64,000 bases of DNA from Prauserella cavernicola. Lineage in GTDB: Bacteria; Actinomycetota; Actinomycetes; Mycobacteriales; Pseudonocardiaceae. How positions within the stretch are numbered: the first letter of the stretch is position 1; each line of letters starts with the position of its first letter. Below, piece after piece: positions 18,361 to 28,113 of the stretch. The position numbers and the translations under genes were made by a program. Location of the stretch: the NCBI RefSeq assembly GCF_016595675.1, contig NZ_JAENJH010000005.1, positions 186,001-250,000 of the forward strand, in the 5' to 3' direction. The notes under the pieces are model-generated. The model ran no database searches and had not been told where the DNA came from. It saw only the letters and a program-made list of their open reading frames with translations.

Positions 18361-18452
18361 CTCTGCGGGATCGTGATTCCGGATACTGGACACTCCTACA
18401 GTTGGACTCCCCCGCTTTCCGCGCGAGGCCAGGATGGGTGCACCATCGAAGG

Positions 18453-18998
18453 GTGGCAGACGAATCCCACGAGCAGGGGCAGACTCCGGCGGACGAGGGC
18501 AAGCGCGCGATTTTCCGCGTTCCCCCGACGTCGCTGCTCACCGTTTTGATCCTGCTGTTCTGCATCACCCCGGCCGCGTTCGCCGCGCCGGGGCTGCAGG
18601 TGCTGTACCTGATCCCGATCGGCGTGATCGTGTGGGTGGTGCGCTTCCGCACCACGGCGACGCGCGAGGGCCTCACCGTCCGCACCATCCTGCACACGCA
18701 GACCCTGCGGTGGAACGAGATCAAGGGCCTCGCCATCACTCCGAAGTCGAAGGTGCGCGCGGTGCTGCCCGACGACACCCAGGTGGCGCTGCCCTGCGTG
18801 CGGACCCGCCACGTGCCGGTGCTCTCCCTCGTCAGTGAGGGCCTGGTCGCCGACCCGTCCGGTGTGCTGAACGGCAGTGCCGACGAAAACGCCGACGAAA
18901 ACGCCGAGGAAGGCGCCGACAGCGCAGAGGAAGACGACGCCACCGAGGCGCCCGCCGAGGAGTCCGGGAGCAAGGAGCCCGCCGAGGGCAAGGCCTGA
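18453..18998 (+). CDS. cfp6: PH-domain membrane protein (Cfp6 family)
   Basis: The 181-residue protein has two adjacent membrane segments (about residues 28-46 and 50-66), then a bacterial PH-like domain with the TREGLTVRTILHTQTLRWNEI core, and a highly acidic Glu/Asp/Ala-rich tail from about 140. Mycobacterial Cfp6 (Rv3004) has the same domain and the same place divergent to ilvB. Its function is unknown; PH domains of this class are thought to scaffold at membranes. The GTG at 18453 was chosen because homology starts there, and an AAGG lies directly upstream. Confidence 0.8.
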   Translation: MADESHEQGQTPADEGKRAIFRVPPTSLLTVLILLFCITPAAFAAPGLQVLYLIPIGVIVWVVRFRTTATREGLTVRTILHTQTLRWNEIKGLAITPKSKVRAVLPDDTQVALPCVRTRHVPVLSLVSEGLVADPSGVLNGSADENADENAEEGADSAEEDDATEAPAEESGSKEPAEGKA

Positions 18999-19130
18999 CC
19001 CTTCCCATTCCTCGGGACCGGTCGGTCACCCGCTTCGGTGATCATGGCGCCGACCTGGAGATTCATCGGCGCGCGTCGCCGCCGTCGCCGCCGCTCACCG
19101 CCACCACGTGGGACGGTGATCGGCCGGGCG

Positions 19131-19136
19131 TAACCT
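19131..19136 (+). promoter_or_regulatory. -10 box of a probably leaderless ilvD transcript
   Basis: TAACCT is followed by 7 bases and then the ilvD ATG at 19144, the spacing expected when transcription starts at the first base of the codon. A weak TGGGAC lies 16 bases upstream of the box. No ribosome site is present before the ATG. Confidence 0.45.
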
Positions 19137-19143
19137 GAACGTC

Positions 19144-20988
19144 ATGCCTGCACTGCGTTCCCGTACCACGACTCATGGCCGCAACGCCGCGGGGGCTCGC
19201 TCCCTCTGGCGGGCGACCGGTATGACCGACAGCGACTTCGGCAAGCCGATCGTCGCGATCGCCAACTCCTACACCCAGTTCGTGCCGGGGCACGTACACC
19301 TCAAGAACCTCGGCGAGATCGTGGCCGAGGCCGTGAAGGACGCGGGTGGCGTCGCGCGCGAGTTCCACACGATCGCCGTGGACGACGGCATCGCGATGGG
19401 CCACAGCGGGATGCTCTACTCGCTGCCCTCGCGCGAGATCATCGCCGACTCGGTCGAGTACATGGTGAACGCGCACCAGGCCGACGCGCTCGTGTGCATC
19501 TCCAACTGCGACAAAATCACGCCGGGCATGCTCAACGCCGCGATGCGGCTCAACATCCCCACCGTGTTCGTGTCGGGCGGGCCGATGGAGGCCGGCAAGG
19601 CCGTGGTCCTCGACGGTGTCGCACACCCTTCGAGCGACCTCATCACCGCCATCTCGGCGTCGGCGAACGCCGCGGTGAACGAGGAGGGCCTCGACGAGGT
19701 CGAGCGCTCCGCGTGCCCGACGTGCGGGTCGTGCTCCGGCATGTTCACCGCCAACTCGATGAACTGCCTCACCGAGGCCCTCGGCCTGTCACTGCCCGGC
19801 AACGGCTCGACGCTGGCGACCCACGCGGCGCGGCGCGACCTGTTCAGCAGGGCCGGCACGACGGTGGTCGACATCTCCAAGCGCTGGTACGGCGAGGACG
19901 ACGACAGCGTGCTGCCCCGCTCGGTCGCCAACCGCAAGGCCTTCGAGAACGCGATGGCGCTCGACATGGCGATGGGCGGCTCCACCAACACGGTGCTGCA
20001 CATCCTCGCCGCGGCGCAGGAGGGCGAGATCGACTTCACGATCTCCGACATCGACGCGATCGGCAGGCGCGTGCCGTGCCTGTCCAAGGTGGCGCCGAAC
20101 TCCGACTACCACATGGAGGACGTGCACCGGGCTGGCGGAATCCCGGCCATCCTCGGCGAGCTGCGCCGGGGCGGGCTGCTCAACGAGGACGTCTCCTCCG
20201 TGCACTCGCCGACCCTCGACCAGTGGCTGTCCACATGGGACATCCGCGCCGAGTCGCCCTCGGCCGAGGCCGTGGAGCTGTTCCACGCCGCACCAGGCGG
20301 TGTGCGCACCACGGAGGCGTTCTCCACGTCCAACCGCTGGTCCTCGCTGGACACCGACGCGGAGGGCGGCTGCGTGCGCGACGTCGAGCACGCCTACACC
20401 GTCGACGGCGGGCTCGCCGTGCTGCGCGGCAACCTGGCCGAGAACGGCGCGGTGATCAAGTCCGCGGGCATCGACGAGGAGCTGTGGCACTTCGAGGGCC
20501 CGGCGCGCGTGATGGAGAGCCAGGAGGAGGCCGTCTCGGCGATCCTCGGCAAGAAGATCCAGCCCGGCGACGTGATCGTGGTGCGCTACGAGGGCCCCGC
20601 GGGCGGCCCCGGGATGCAGGAGATGCTGCACCCCACGGCCTTCCTCAAGGGCGCCGGACTCGGCAGGGTCTGCGCGCTGATCACCGACGGCCGGTTCTCG
20701 GGCGGTTCCTCGGGCATCTCGGTGGGACACATCTCGCCGGAGGCCGCGGGCGGCGGTCTCATCGGCCTCGTGCAGGACGGCGACCGCGTGCTGATCGACG
20801 TCCACGAGCGCAGGCTCGAGCTGCTGGTCGACGACGCCGTGCTCGCCGAGCGGCGCGCGAAGATGGAGGCCAGCGAGCGGCCGTGGCAGCCGGTCGAACG
20901 GCAGCGCCACGTCACGGCGGCTCTGCGCGCCTACGCCCGCATGGCCACCGCGGCCGACACCGGAGCCGTGCGCGACCCGAACAAGTAG
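19144..20988 (+). CDS. ilvD: Dihydroxy-acid dehydratase
   Basis: The 614-residue enzyme has the Fe-S ligand motif [10 protein letters not shown] (Cys122) and [10 protein letters not shown] (Cys191, 194, 197), the IlvD/Edd family signatures. It dehydrates dihydroxyisovalerate and dihydroxymethylvalerate to the 2-oxo acids of valine and isoleucine. It is separate from ilvBNC, on the opposite strand, downstream of cfp6, and has no visible ribosome site. A strong bidirectional terminator follows. Confidence 0.98.
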   Translation: MPALRSRTTTHGRNAAGARSLWRATGMTDSDFGKPIVAIANSYTQFVPGHVHLKNLGEIVAEAVKDAGGVAREFHTIAVDDGIAMGHSGMLYSLPSREIIADSVEYMVNAHQADALVCISNCDKITPGMLNAAMRLNIPTVFVSGGPMEAGKAVVLDGVAHPSSDLITAISASANAAVNEEGLDEVERSACPTCGSCSGMFTANSMNCLTEALGLSLPGNGSTLATHAARRDLFSRAGTTVVDISKRWYGEDDDSVLPRSVANRKAFENAMALDMAMGGSTNTVLHILAAAQEGEIDFTISDIDAIGRRVPCLSKVAPNSDYHMEDVHRAGGIPAILGELRRGGLLNEDVSSVHSPTLDQWLSTWDIRAESPSAEAVELFHAAPGGVRTTEAFSTSNRWSSLDTDAEGGCVRDVEHAYTVDGGLAVLRGNLAENGAVIKSAGIDEELWHFEGPARVMESQEEAVSAILGKKIQPGDVIVVRYEGPAGGPGMQEMLHPTAFLKGAGLGRVCALITDGRFSGGSSGISVGHISPEAAGGGLIGLVQDGDRVLIDVHERRLELLVDDAVLAERRAKMEASERPWQPVERQRHVTAALRAYARMATAADTGAVRDPNK

Positions 20989-21012
20989 CGCGCCGGCGTC
21001 TCCGCGAACGAC

Positions 21013-21059
21013 AAAAGGGAGCGTGGTCCACCGACAGGCGGTGGGCCACGCTCCCTTTT
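21013..21059. terminator. Bidirectional terminator between ilvD and the DoxX gene
   Basis: A 14-bp perfect stem (21013-21026 with 21046-21059), with a further 6-bp inner stem, has four As on its left and five Ts on its right. It works as a U-tract terminator for ilvD on the plus strand and for the DoxX gene on the minus strand. Confidence 0.9.
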
Positions 21060-21086
21060 TCAGTACGTGCCGCTGGTCCGAACGGG

Positions 21087-21737
21087 TCAGCGGAAGAGCG
21101 CGATCACGACTCCCGACGCGGCGCCGGCGAGCAGGAAACCGACCAGACCGAACGCGAACGGCCGCTGCCGCCACGGCGTGTTCTTGTCGAGCGAGGCACG
21201 GCCGGCGCCGGTGAACAGCAGCGCGAACGCGAGACCGGCCAGCACGAGCTCGTACTCGAAGCCCCCGCCGTCGCCGGTGAAGAAGCGGCCGCCCGCCTCG
21301 AACTTCACGAAGATGATGTTGACGGTGACGCCCAGGACCGCCGCCGCGCCGAGCGGTGTGAACAGGCCGAGCACCAGCAGCGCGCCGCCACCGACCTCGG
21401 CGAGCGCCGTCATCCACGAGAGCAGCGTTGTCTGGCTCGTGTACCCGAGCCCGGTCAGCGCGTCCGCGAACCCGCCGAGTCCCGGACCGTCGAACAGGCC
21501 GAACTTCTGCAGGCCGTGGGCGATCATCGTGCCGCCCAGCAGCAGGCGCAGCACGAGCAGGCCGAAGTCCAGCCCGCCGTGCCAGCGGTTCTGGTCCTCG
21601 TCGGGCTCGAGCTCGCGCGGGGGCGTGAGGCTCGTCGTCTGACCGGCGGCGCCCGTCGCGGAGAACCCGCTGTTGTCGTACTGATCAGCACTGAACTTCG
21701 TGGTCGGCTGATCGAGCTCATCGTCGTGAGTACTCAT
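21087..21737 (-). CDS. DoxX-family membrane protein
   Basis: The 216-residue protein has a soluble acidic N-terminus of about 50 residues, then four hydrophobic segments typical of DoxX (LLVLRLLLGGTMIAHGLQKF and others). The mycobacterial counterpart by position, Rv3005c, works with SseA and SodA in a membrane oxidoreductase complex against oxidative stress. That role is inferred from synteny. Start 21737 was chosen because an in-frame extension to 21830 lacks homology. Confidence 0.85.
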   Translation of the reverse strand: MSTHDDELDQPTTKFSADQYDNSGFSATGAAGQTTSLTPPRELEPDEDQNRWHGGLDFGLLVLRLLLGGTMIAHGLQKFGLFDGPGLGGFADALTGLGYTSQTTLLSWMTALAEVGGGALLVLGLFTPLGAAAVLGVTVNIIFVKFEAGGRFFTGDGGGFEYELVLAGLAFALLFTGAGRASLDKNTPWRQRPFAFGLVGFLLAGAASGVVIALFR

Positions 21738-21907
21738 GCGCGGGCAGAGTAGAGCATTCCGGGGCCGTACGCGTGAAACGTTCGCGAACACACCACGGCG
21801 AGCCGGGAACCATCGACGTGTTTTGTCCACGGAACTCGACGGCGCTACGTTGCGTCGGAACGTCGAGTTCTCGGGTTCGAGGGTCGCAGTTGACTGGGGG
21901 TTGGCGC

Positions 21908-22258
21908 ATGTCCGGTGGCGGGCACCAGGTGGAGGCAGCTGAGTTGCGGGGGTATGCGGGTCTGTTGGACCGGCAGGCGCAGCATTTCACCGCGATCGAG
22001 CAGCACGCGCGGGACAAGGGCGGTGACACCAGTGGATACACGGGCCTGCTGGCGTTGCTCGTCCCGGTCGTCAACGGTGTCGTGAGCCTGTACGGGGAAA
22101 CGTTGCAGTTCGCGAACGGGAAGATGACCGAGGTCCGCGAGAACCTCGACACCGCCGCCGATCAGTACGAGGCGCGCGACGCCGACAGCCGCTCGCAGAT
22201 GGATCGCCTCGGCGGCAACCTCGACGGGGTGTCGCAGCCGCAGGTCGGGGGCGCGTGA
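21908..22258 (+). CDS. EspC-like type VII secretion-associated protein
   Basis: The 116-residue, all-helical protein starts MSGGGHQVEAAELRGYAGLL and resembles the EspC/DUF2580 family of ESX-secreted proteins. Helix 1 lies around residues 8-35 and helix 2 around 55-95. Near the end of helix 2 is YEARD (Tyr87 to Asp91), matching the YxxxD/E secretion signal. It probably forms a pair with the WXG-like N-terminus of the next gene for export. ATG at 21908 has a GGGGG site. Its stop overlaps the Rhs start by one base. Confidence 0.72.
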   Translation: MSGGGHQVEAAELRGYAGLLDRQAQHFTAIEQHARDKGGDTSGYTGLLALLVPVVNGVVSLYGETLQFANGKMTEVRENLDTAADQYEARDADSRSQMDRLGGNLDGVSQPQVGGA

Positions 22259-25200
22259 TGCCCGGCTATGCGGATGTGGAGGACCCGGGGGCGCTGTTGG
22301 CGCAGGACCCCGGCCTCGAGGGTGGCGCGAGCATCGAGGAAGCGATCTCCGACGCCGGTTTCCAGGTGCAGGCGGTCAACTGGGTGTGGGAGAAGGTGGT
22401 CGGCGAGGATCTGGTCTCGTCGATCATCACGCCGATCACCGGCGACTTCGAGCAGATCGCGCGGGGCGCGGCGCAGTGGAACAACGTGCGCGACGCGTTG
22501 CAGGCGGTGCGCAACAACCTCAACGGCGGGCTCGAGGAGCTGCGGCCGAGCTGGTCCGGTGACGCGGCGGACACGTTCTACGACCTCATCGGCACCACGT
22601 GGACGCTGGGGATCGAGGCGGACGCGCAGGCGGCGAAGCTGATCGGTATCGCGCTGTCGAAGGTCGCGGACGGCTCGAAGCGCGCGTGCGACCAGATCCT
22701 GGATCTGATCGAGAAACTGGTCAACAAGCTCATCGAGGCGGCGGCGATGCTGCCGATCCCGGTGGTGGGCTGGGGCCGCGCGGTGAAGCTGGTCTACGAC
22801 GGCATCCAGATCTACAACGCGATCATGAGCCTGATCGACGGCATCCAGCAGATCATCGAGGGTGCCCAGCAGGTGATCCAGGGAATCATCGGCGTTGGCA
22901 CGGCGCTGTCGAAGCTAGGCAGCGCGAACAGTGTGAACGACCTGCTGAACGTGGCCAACGAGGCGGGCCAGGGCATCGCCGATGTCCGTGAGGGCGCCAC
23001 CTCGGTGCGCGAGGGCGCGACGCAGGCCTCCAGCGCGGCCTCGAACGCGGCCACGTCGGCGTCGAGCGCGGCGGACAACGCGAGGGGCCTTGCCGACGAA
23101 CGCTCCAGTGCCCGAACGGACAACACGAGCAACAGCTCGACCTCGGACGGCGGCACGGCGGGCAACACCGCGGGCGACAACGGGCGCGGCAATCCGGCGA
23201 ATCCCGACGGGCAGTCCACGGCCCGGCCGGACGATCCGGACAGCACTCGCACCCCGGAGCAGAACCGGGTGTGCGAGAACGATCCGGTCGACGTGGCCAG
23301 CGGTGAGGTGGTGCTGGGGCAGACCGATGTCGAGCTGCCGGGGGTGCTGCCGCTGGTGCTCAAGCGCACGCACATCTCGTCGTACCGGGCGGGACGGTTC
23401 TTCGGCAGGAACTGGGCGTCCACGTTGGACCAGCGCCTGGAGATCGACAAGGACGGCGTGGTGTTCGTCGGCGACGACGGCGTGATCCTGGTCTACCCGG
23501 AGCCGACGGCGAACCAGCCGGTGCTGCCGGTCACCGGCCCCCGCTGGGAGCTGGCCCGTTCCGAGACGGAGTGGACGCTCACCCAGCGCGAGACGGGCCG
23601 GATCCTGCGGTTCGCCGCGGGGCCGCACACCGTCCGGCCGCTGACGGCGATCAGCGACCGCAACGGCAACCGCATCGACATCGACCGCGATCCCACCGGC
23701 GTGCCGACCGCGGTGCGCCACCACGGCGGCTACCACGTCGACGTCGACACCGACCGCGGCGTGATCCGCGGGCTGCGCCTGCGCAACCAGTCCGGGCCCG
23801 CGATCACGTTGGTGCGCTACGGCTATCACAACGAGAGCGGCCTGCTGGCCGAGGTGCTCAACTCGTCGAATCGCGCGCTGCGGTTCGAGTACGACACCGA
23901 CGGCAGGCTCACGCAGTGGACCGACCGCAACGACCAGTGGTACCGCTACTTCTACGACGGCGACGGCCGCTGCATCGCCAACCAGGGCTCCGGCGGTTTC
24001 CTCAACGGCACGTTCACCTACCAGACCGAACCGCGCACCACTCGCTTCACCGACGCGCTCGGCAACACCACGACGTACCAGCTCGACGCCCGCGGGAACG
24101 TCACCGCCGACACCGATCCGCTGGGCAACACGACGACGTCCGAATGGGACACCGGCAACCGGCTGGTCTCGCGCACCGATCCGCTCGGCCGCACCACGGC
24201 GTACACCTATGACGCCGACGGAAACATCACCACGATCACGCGTGCCGACGGTCGCCAGGCGGTCGCGGAATACAACGAAATGGGGCAACCCGTCGAGGTC
24301 ACCGATCCCGACGGTGCGGTGTGGTCGCAGGAGTTCGACGAACGAGGCAACCGGACGTCGATGACGAATCCTGCGGGCGCCTCGTCGCGGTACTCCCATG
24401 ACGATCGCGGCAACGTCATCTCGGTGACCAACGAGCTCGGCGCGGTCACGCGGATCACGGTCGATTCGGCAGGACTGCCCGTGACCATCACCGACGCCTC
24501 CGGCGCGGCACGGCGCCTGCAACGCGATCAGTTCGGCCGCATCGCGACGGTCACCGATGCGGTCGGCGCGGTGACGAGGTTCGGCTGGACCATCACCGGG
24601 CAGCGGTCCTGGAGAACTCTTCCCGACGGCGCCACGGAGAGATGGGCATACGACGGCGAGGGCAACCAGGTACTGCATGTAGACCCGTCGGGCCGGACCT
24701 CGCGGATGTCGTACACCCAGTTCGACCTACCGGCCTCGCAGACTCATCCGGACGGCAGCACGCTCTCCTACGCCTACGATCCCCAGCTCCGGCTCATCTC
24801 CGTGACGAACTCCCGAGGACAGACCTGGCGCTACGAACGAGACGCGGCGGGCAATGTCGTGGGCGAGGTTGACTTCGACGGCCGCGAGATTCGTTACTCC
24901 TACGACGCGGCAGGCCAGCTGATCGGGCGCAGCAATGGCGCCGGTGAGGTCACCGAGTTTCGTCGCGACCAGCTTGGTCACGTCGTTGAGCGGCGGTCCG
25001 GCGATCAGGCTGCGACGTTCGAGTTCGATCCGATGGGCCGCATGCTGCTGGCTGTCAATTCGGACGCAAGGGTCACCTACGAACGCGACGTGCTGGGCCG
25101 AGTCACCGCGGAGACGGTCAACGGGCGGACAGTCTCGTCGGAGTACGACCTGCTCGGCAGGCGGGTCTCACGTCGTACTCCGACGGGCACCGAGAGCTTG

Positions 25201-26697
25201 TGGGCATACGACGGCCGCAACCGTCCGCGTCAGCTGCGCACTGCAGGACGGACTCTGACCTTTGGGTTCGATCCCACCGGCAAGGAAATCGAGCACTCGC
25301 TGGACAACGGCACGACCATAGCCCTGGAACGGGACCGCAACGGACGAATCAGCGGACAGACCGTCTCTGTCTCGAGCTTCGGCGGAGTACCGGGCAACGG
25401 CAGGCAGCGACAGGTCATCCAACACCGGCGATACCGTTACCGGACCGACGGTTCCATCGGCGAAGTTGATGATCAACTCGCGGGCAAGCTGCAGTTCGAT
25501 CTGGATCACGCGGGCCGAGTCACCCGGCTGAACGGGCCTTCCTGGACGGAGAACTACGCGTACGACGAGGCCGGCAATATCAGCGCCGGCAGTTGGCCGG
25601 AGCAGGACCGGGAGACCCAAGGGCCCAGGGAGTACGAGGGGTCGCGTCTGGTCGGAGCCGGCGCTGTGCGCTACTACTTCGACGCACAGGGCCGCATGAT
25701 CCGGATGGTCCGGAAGCGGCTCTCAGCGAAGCCAGAGAGCTGGCGCTACGCCTGGAACGCGGATGATCGCCTCACCGAGGTCACGACGCCGGACGGCTCC
25801 CGGTGGAGGTACCGCTACGACGCCCTTGGCCGCCGAATCGCGAAGGAACACGTTGTTCCCGACGGCACCGTGGTGCTCGAACGCACGGATTTCACGTGGG
25901 ACGGCCTGAAGCTGGCCGAAGAGGTGCGCAACGACAACACGGCCACCACATGGAACTGGCACCCACGCAGCTTCCGGCCGTTGACCCAGTCGCACAAGCT
26001 CGTCGCCGACCAGGACTGGTTCGACAAAGAGTTCTACTCCATCGTCACAGATGCGGTCGGTACTCCCACCGAACTGGTGGACGACTCCGGCTCCATCGCC
26101 TGGCGCAACCGATCGACGTTGTGGGGTCGCTCCGTTCTCGACCGATCGGGCGGCGCGCACACCCCGTGGAGATTCCCTGGCCAGTACCACGATGCGGAAA
26201 CCGGGCTCAACTACAACTACTTCCGTTACTACGACCCGGAAAACGGGCGTTACGTCACCGCCGACCCCCTGGGGCTCGCGCCGTCGTCGAACCACTACAC
26301 GTACGTCCCGAACCCGCTGAGATGGCTCGATCCCCTCGGGCTCATGAGCTGCGAGGACGGTGACGAGACAACTCTGTACCGCAACGTCGACGGTCGCGAG
26401 TTCGACTCGATCGCCGAGACCGGCGAGTTCTCGTCGGGCGGTGGCAGTTCGGAGGGTAAGTGGTTCGCATTGAACGGCGAGCATGCGGACCGCTGGGGCT
26501 CGGTCCTCAACGGGGGCGACGGAGTGACGATGGAGACGAACATCCCCAACTCCCTCGCCGACCAGCTCCACCACCATCCCGGGGGTAACCTTGACGGCAT
26601 CGGTCCTGCGGTCTACGCAGACGCTGACCAAGTCGAGGAGATCAACCGCCAGGGCGACGGTGTTCGGATCTGGGAGGGAAACCAGGATCGCCGATGA
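22258..26697 (+). CDS. WXG-type Rhs polymorphic toxin, C-terminal ADP-ribosyltransferase-like toxin
   Basis: A 1479-residue protein. Residues 1-120 form a helical WXG-type domain (Trp99-Ser-Gly101); 145-215 is a hydrophobic helical stretch; 240-340 is a low-complexity Ser/Ala/Asp linker; DUF6531 begins near 341 (DPVDVASGE). YD/Rhs repeats fill about 450-1320. The Rhs core ends with two DPLGL motifs (about 1335-1362). The last 117 residues (26344-26694) are the variable toxin, with LYRNV, EGKWFA, ADRWG, ETNIPNSLADQL and GGNLDGIGP. From memory this resembles Rhs ADP-ribosyltransferase toxins that act on EF-Tu (TreTu). Export is probably by type VII secretion. GTG at 22255 is an alternative start. 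Confidence 0.85.
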   Translation: MPGYADVEDPGALLAQDPGLEGGASIEEAISDAGFQVQAVNWVWEKVVGEDLVSSIITPITGDFEQIARGAAQWNNVRDALQAVRNNLNGGLEELRPSWSGDAADTFYDLIGTTWTLGIEADAQAAKLIGIALSKVADGSKRACDQILDLIEKLVNKLIEAAAMLPIPVVGWGRAVKLVYDGIQIYNAIMSLIDGIQQIIEGAQQVIQGIIGVGTALSKLGSANSVNDLLNVANEAGQGIADVREGATSVREGATQASSAASNAATSASSAADNARGLADERSSARTDNTSNSSTSDGGTAGNTAGDNGRGNPANPDGQSTARPDDPDSTRTPEQNRVCENDPVDVASGEVVLGQTDVELPGVLPLVLKRTHISSYRAGRFFGRNWASTLDQRLEIDKDGVVFVGDDGVILVYPEPTANQPVLPVTGPRWELARSETEWTLTQRETGRILRFAAGPHTVRPLTAISDRNGNRIDIDRDPTGVPTAVRHHGGYHVDVDTDRGVIRGLRLRNQSGPAITLVRYGYHNESGLLAEVLNSSNRALRFEYDTDGRLTQWTDRNDQWYRYFYDGDGRCIANQGSGGFLNGTFTYQTEPRTTRFTDALGNTTTYQLDARGNVTADTDPLGNTTTSEWDTGNRLVSRTDPLGRTTAYTYDADGNITTITRADGRQAVAEYNEMGQPVEVTDPDGAVWSQEFDERGNRTSMTNPAGASSRYSHDDRGNVISVTNELGAVTRITVDSAGLPVTITDASGAARRLQRDQFGRIATVTDAVGAVTRFGWTITGQRSWRTLPDGATERWAYDGEGNQVLHVDPSGRTSRMSYTQFDLPASQTHPDGSTLSYAYDPQLRLISVTNSRGQTWRYERDAAGNVVGEVDFDGREIRYSYDAAGQLIGRSNGAGEVTEFRRDQLGHVVERRSGDQAATFEFDPMGRMLLAVNSDARVTYERDVLGRVTAETVNGRTVSSEYDLLGRRVSRRTPTGTESLWAYDGRNRPRQLRTAGRTLTFGFDPTGKEIEHSLDNGTTIALERDRNGRISGQTVSVSSFGGVPGNGRQRQVIQHRRYRYRTDGSIGEVDDQLAGKLQFDLDHAGRVTRLNGPSWTENYAYDEAGNISAGSWPEQDRETQGPREYEGSRLVGAGAVRYYFDAQGRMIRMVRKRLSAKPESWRYAWNADDRLTEVTTPDGSRWRYRYDALGRRIAKEHVVPDGTVVLERTDFTWDGLKLAEEVRNDNTATTWNWHPRSFRPLTQSHKLVADQDWFDKEFYSIVTDAVGTPTELVDDSGSIAWRNRSTLWGRSVLDRSGGAHTPWRFPGQYHDAETGLNYNYFRYYDPENGRYVTADPLGLAPSSNHYTYVPNPLRWLDPLGLMSCEDGDETTLYRNVDGREFDSIAETGEFSSGGGSSEGKWFALNGEHADRWGSVLNGGDGVTMETNIPNSLADQLHHHPGGNLDGIGPAVYADADQVEEINRQGDGVRIWEGNQDRR

Positions 26698-27050
26698 TCG
26701 AACATATCGAGAATCCAGCCGCCGTCGCCACGGTCACCTGGTTGCCGGCCGAGAAGGGCGGGCGCCGATCCGGCCCGCCCACTGGTCCGGTGTACGCGGC
26801 GACGACGGCGTTCACGACGGGCGACCCGATCGAGAGCGAGCCGGGCTGGCCGGCTACTGACCCGAGGACGATGAGCATTCTGCTCGAACGGACGGGATCC
26901 GCGCCCCAGATCACGGAGTCGATGCGAGTCGGATTCATCGCGCCCGAACTCGCTACCTCGTTCCTTCGTCATGGAGCGGAGTTCGTCGTTCTGGAGGGAC
27001 CGAAGCCCGTCGCGCACGGCGTCGTGACAGAAGTACTGGAGATCGGATGA
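26694..27050 (+). CDS. Candidate immunity protein, EF-Tu domain III-like
   Basis: The 118-residue protein overlaps the toxin stop by four bases (ATGA), the normal place for the cognate immunity gene. Its layout, with EKGGRRSGPPTGPVYAAT at the start and EFVVLEGPKPVAHGVVTEVLE at the end, follows EF-Tu domain III, where GGR-xTPF and REGGRTVGAGVVxxI occupy the same places. It has no GTPase domain. If the toxin modifies EF-Tu, this protein may act as a decoy or bind the toxin by mimicking its target. Similarity was judged by eye. Confidence 0.6.
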   Translation: MIEHIENPAAVATVTWLPAEKGGRRSGPPTGPVYAATTAFTTGDPIESEPGWPATDPRTMSILLERTGSAPQITESMRVGFIAPELATSFLRHGAEFVVLEGPKPVAHGVVTEVLEIG

Positions 27051-27532
27051 CCAACCCCGACTGGTGGCAGACGCCGCAGATCCGCGAGGCCATGGCCAAG
27101 CTGGAGGAGGCCGAGGTCGGCCTCGACCAGACCATCGCCGACGCCAAGCAGATGGAGCGGCAACTGCCCCAGACCGGACTGTCGCAGCAGGACGTCGAGC
27201 AGATCGAGGCGCACGCCCGCAGCAAGGACGCCCCGAGGGAGCTGCGCGAGCTGCAGGAGCGTGTCGACCGCGGTGACCTGTCGTGGAACGACATCGCGGC
27301 CGGGCGGTTCATGGACGACCCGCAGGTGCGCAGCGCGCTCGAGAACGGCGTCGAGGGCATGCGCCAGGCGTACTCGATGATCCAGGAGGGCCACGAACTC
27401 GACGACATCATCGAGCCGGGCGGACCGCCGATCGCCACCGACGCTCCCCCGCGCGAGCCGCGCCCGTCGCGGCCCGGTGGCGACCCCGAGGACGACGACT
27501 ACTTCGGCGGCTCGATCATGAAGCGCGACTGA
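27047..27532 (+). CDS. Hypothetical coiled-coil protein of the Rhs operon
   Basis: The 161-residue acidic protein overlaps the previous stop by four bases. Residues 8-55 and 60-115 are predicted helical, with heptad-like spacing (IREAMAKLEEAEVGLDQTIADAKQ); the tail is Pro/Asp-rich and ends DYFGGSIMKRD. I recognise no family. Its place after an EspC/WXG pair suggests a chaperone or an extra partner for the secreted toxin; this is inference from position. Confidence 0.7.
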   Translation: MTNPDWWQTPQIREAMAKLEEAEVGLDQTIADAKQMERQLPQTGLSQQDVEQIEAHARSKDAPRELRELQERVDRGDLSWNDIAAGRFMDDPQVRSALENGVEGMRQAYSMIQEGHELDDIIEPGGPPIATDAPPREPRPSRPGGDPEDDDYFGGSIMKRD

Positions 27533-27534
27533 CG

Positions 27535-28113
27535 ATGAACCCGCTGGCCGCGGCGCTCGTGAGCCGGGTCGAGTGGGCGGCGCTGCGGGCCGGACCCGGA
27601 ACCGCGGTGGGCCTGCCGCGCGCGCTGCGCGGCCTCGCCTCGGCGGAGTCCGAAGAGGACGCCAAGGAGTGGTACTGGCGCGTCGACAACGTGGTCGTCG
27701 TGCAGGGCATGCTGCACGAGTCGGCGCCGCCGACGGTTCCGGTGCTCTTCGCGCTGCTCGCCGGAACGCTGTCAGGGCCGGCGCGCTACCGGGTCGTGGA
27801 GCTGTTGGTCGAGCTCGCGGGCGGTGAGACGGCTCAGTCCGAGGTCGATCGCGGAGACGCCGAGGTGCACCTGCGCTGCCAGGACGCGATGCGGCAGGGC
27901 CGGTGGACCGTGTACGGACTGCTCTCGGATCCTGATCCGCGCATCCGCATCGACGCGATCACATTGCTCGCTCTGCTCGAGGACGACGCCGCTCAGGCTG
28001 GGCCCGTTCTGCACGACATCGGCGCGAACGACCCAGATCCACGGGTCCGTGCCGAGGCGAACGCACTGTTGTCGGAGTACGGAACAGCTGGCGGAGAGAA
28101 ACCACTTCGATGA
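27535..28113 (+). CDS. HEAT-repeat-like protein of the Rhs operon
   Basis: The 192-residue protein begins 2 bases after the preceding stop. Its C-terminal third (about 135-180) contains two paired helices of HEAT type: SDPDPRIRIDAITLLALLE and NDPDPRVRAEANALLSEYG. HEAT-like proteins occur as immunity or adaptor genes beside polymorphic toxins, but no function can be assigned. The earlier region, with EWYWRVDNVVVVQGMLHESA, is likely the same fold in a less regular form. Confidence 0.7.
   Translation: MNPLAAALVSRVEWAALRAGPGTAVGLPRALRGLASAESEEDAKEWYWRVDNVVVVQGMLHESAPPTVPVLFALLAGTLSGPARYRVVELLVELAGGETAQSEVDRGDAEVHLRCQDAMRQGRWTVYGLLSDPDPRIRIDAITLLALLEDDAAQAGPVLHDIGANDPDPRVRAEANALLSEYGTAGGEKPLR

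Noticed and set aside
24000-26300. DNA tandem repeats in the Rhs gene.
   Set aside because: YD repeats are visible only in protein; the nucleotide units are too diverged to call DNA repeats.
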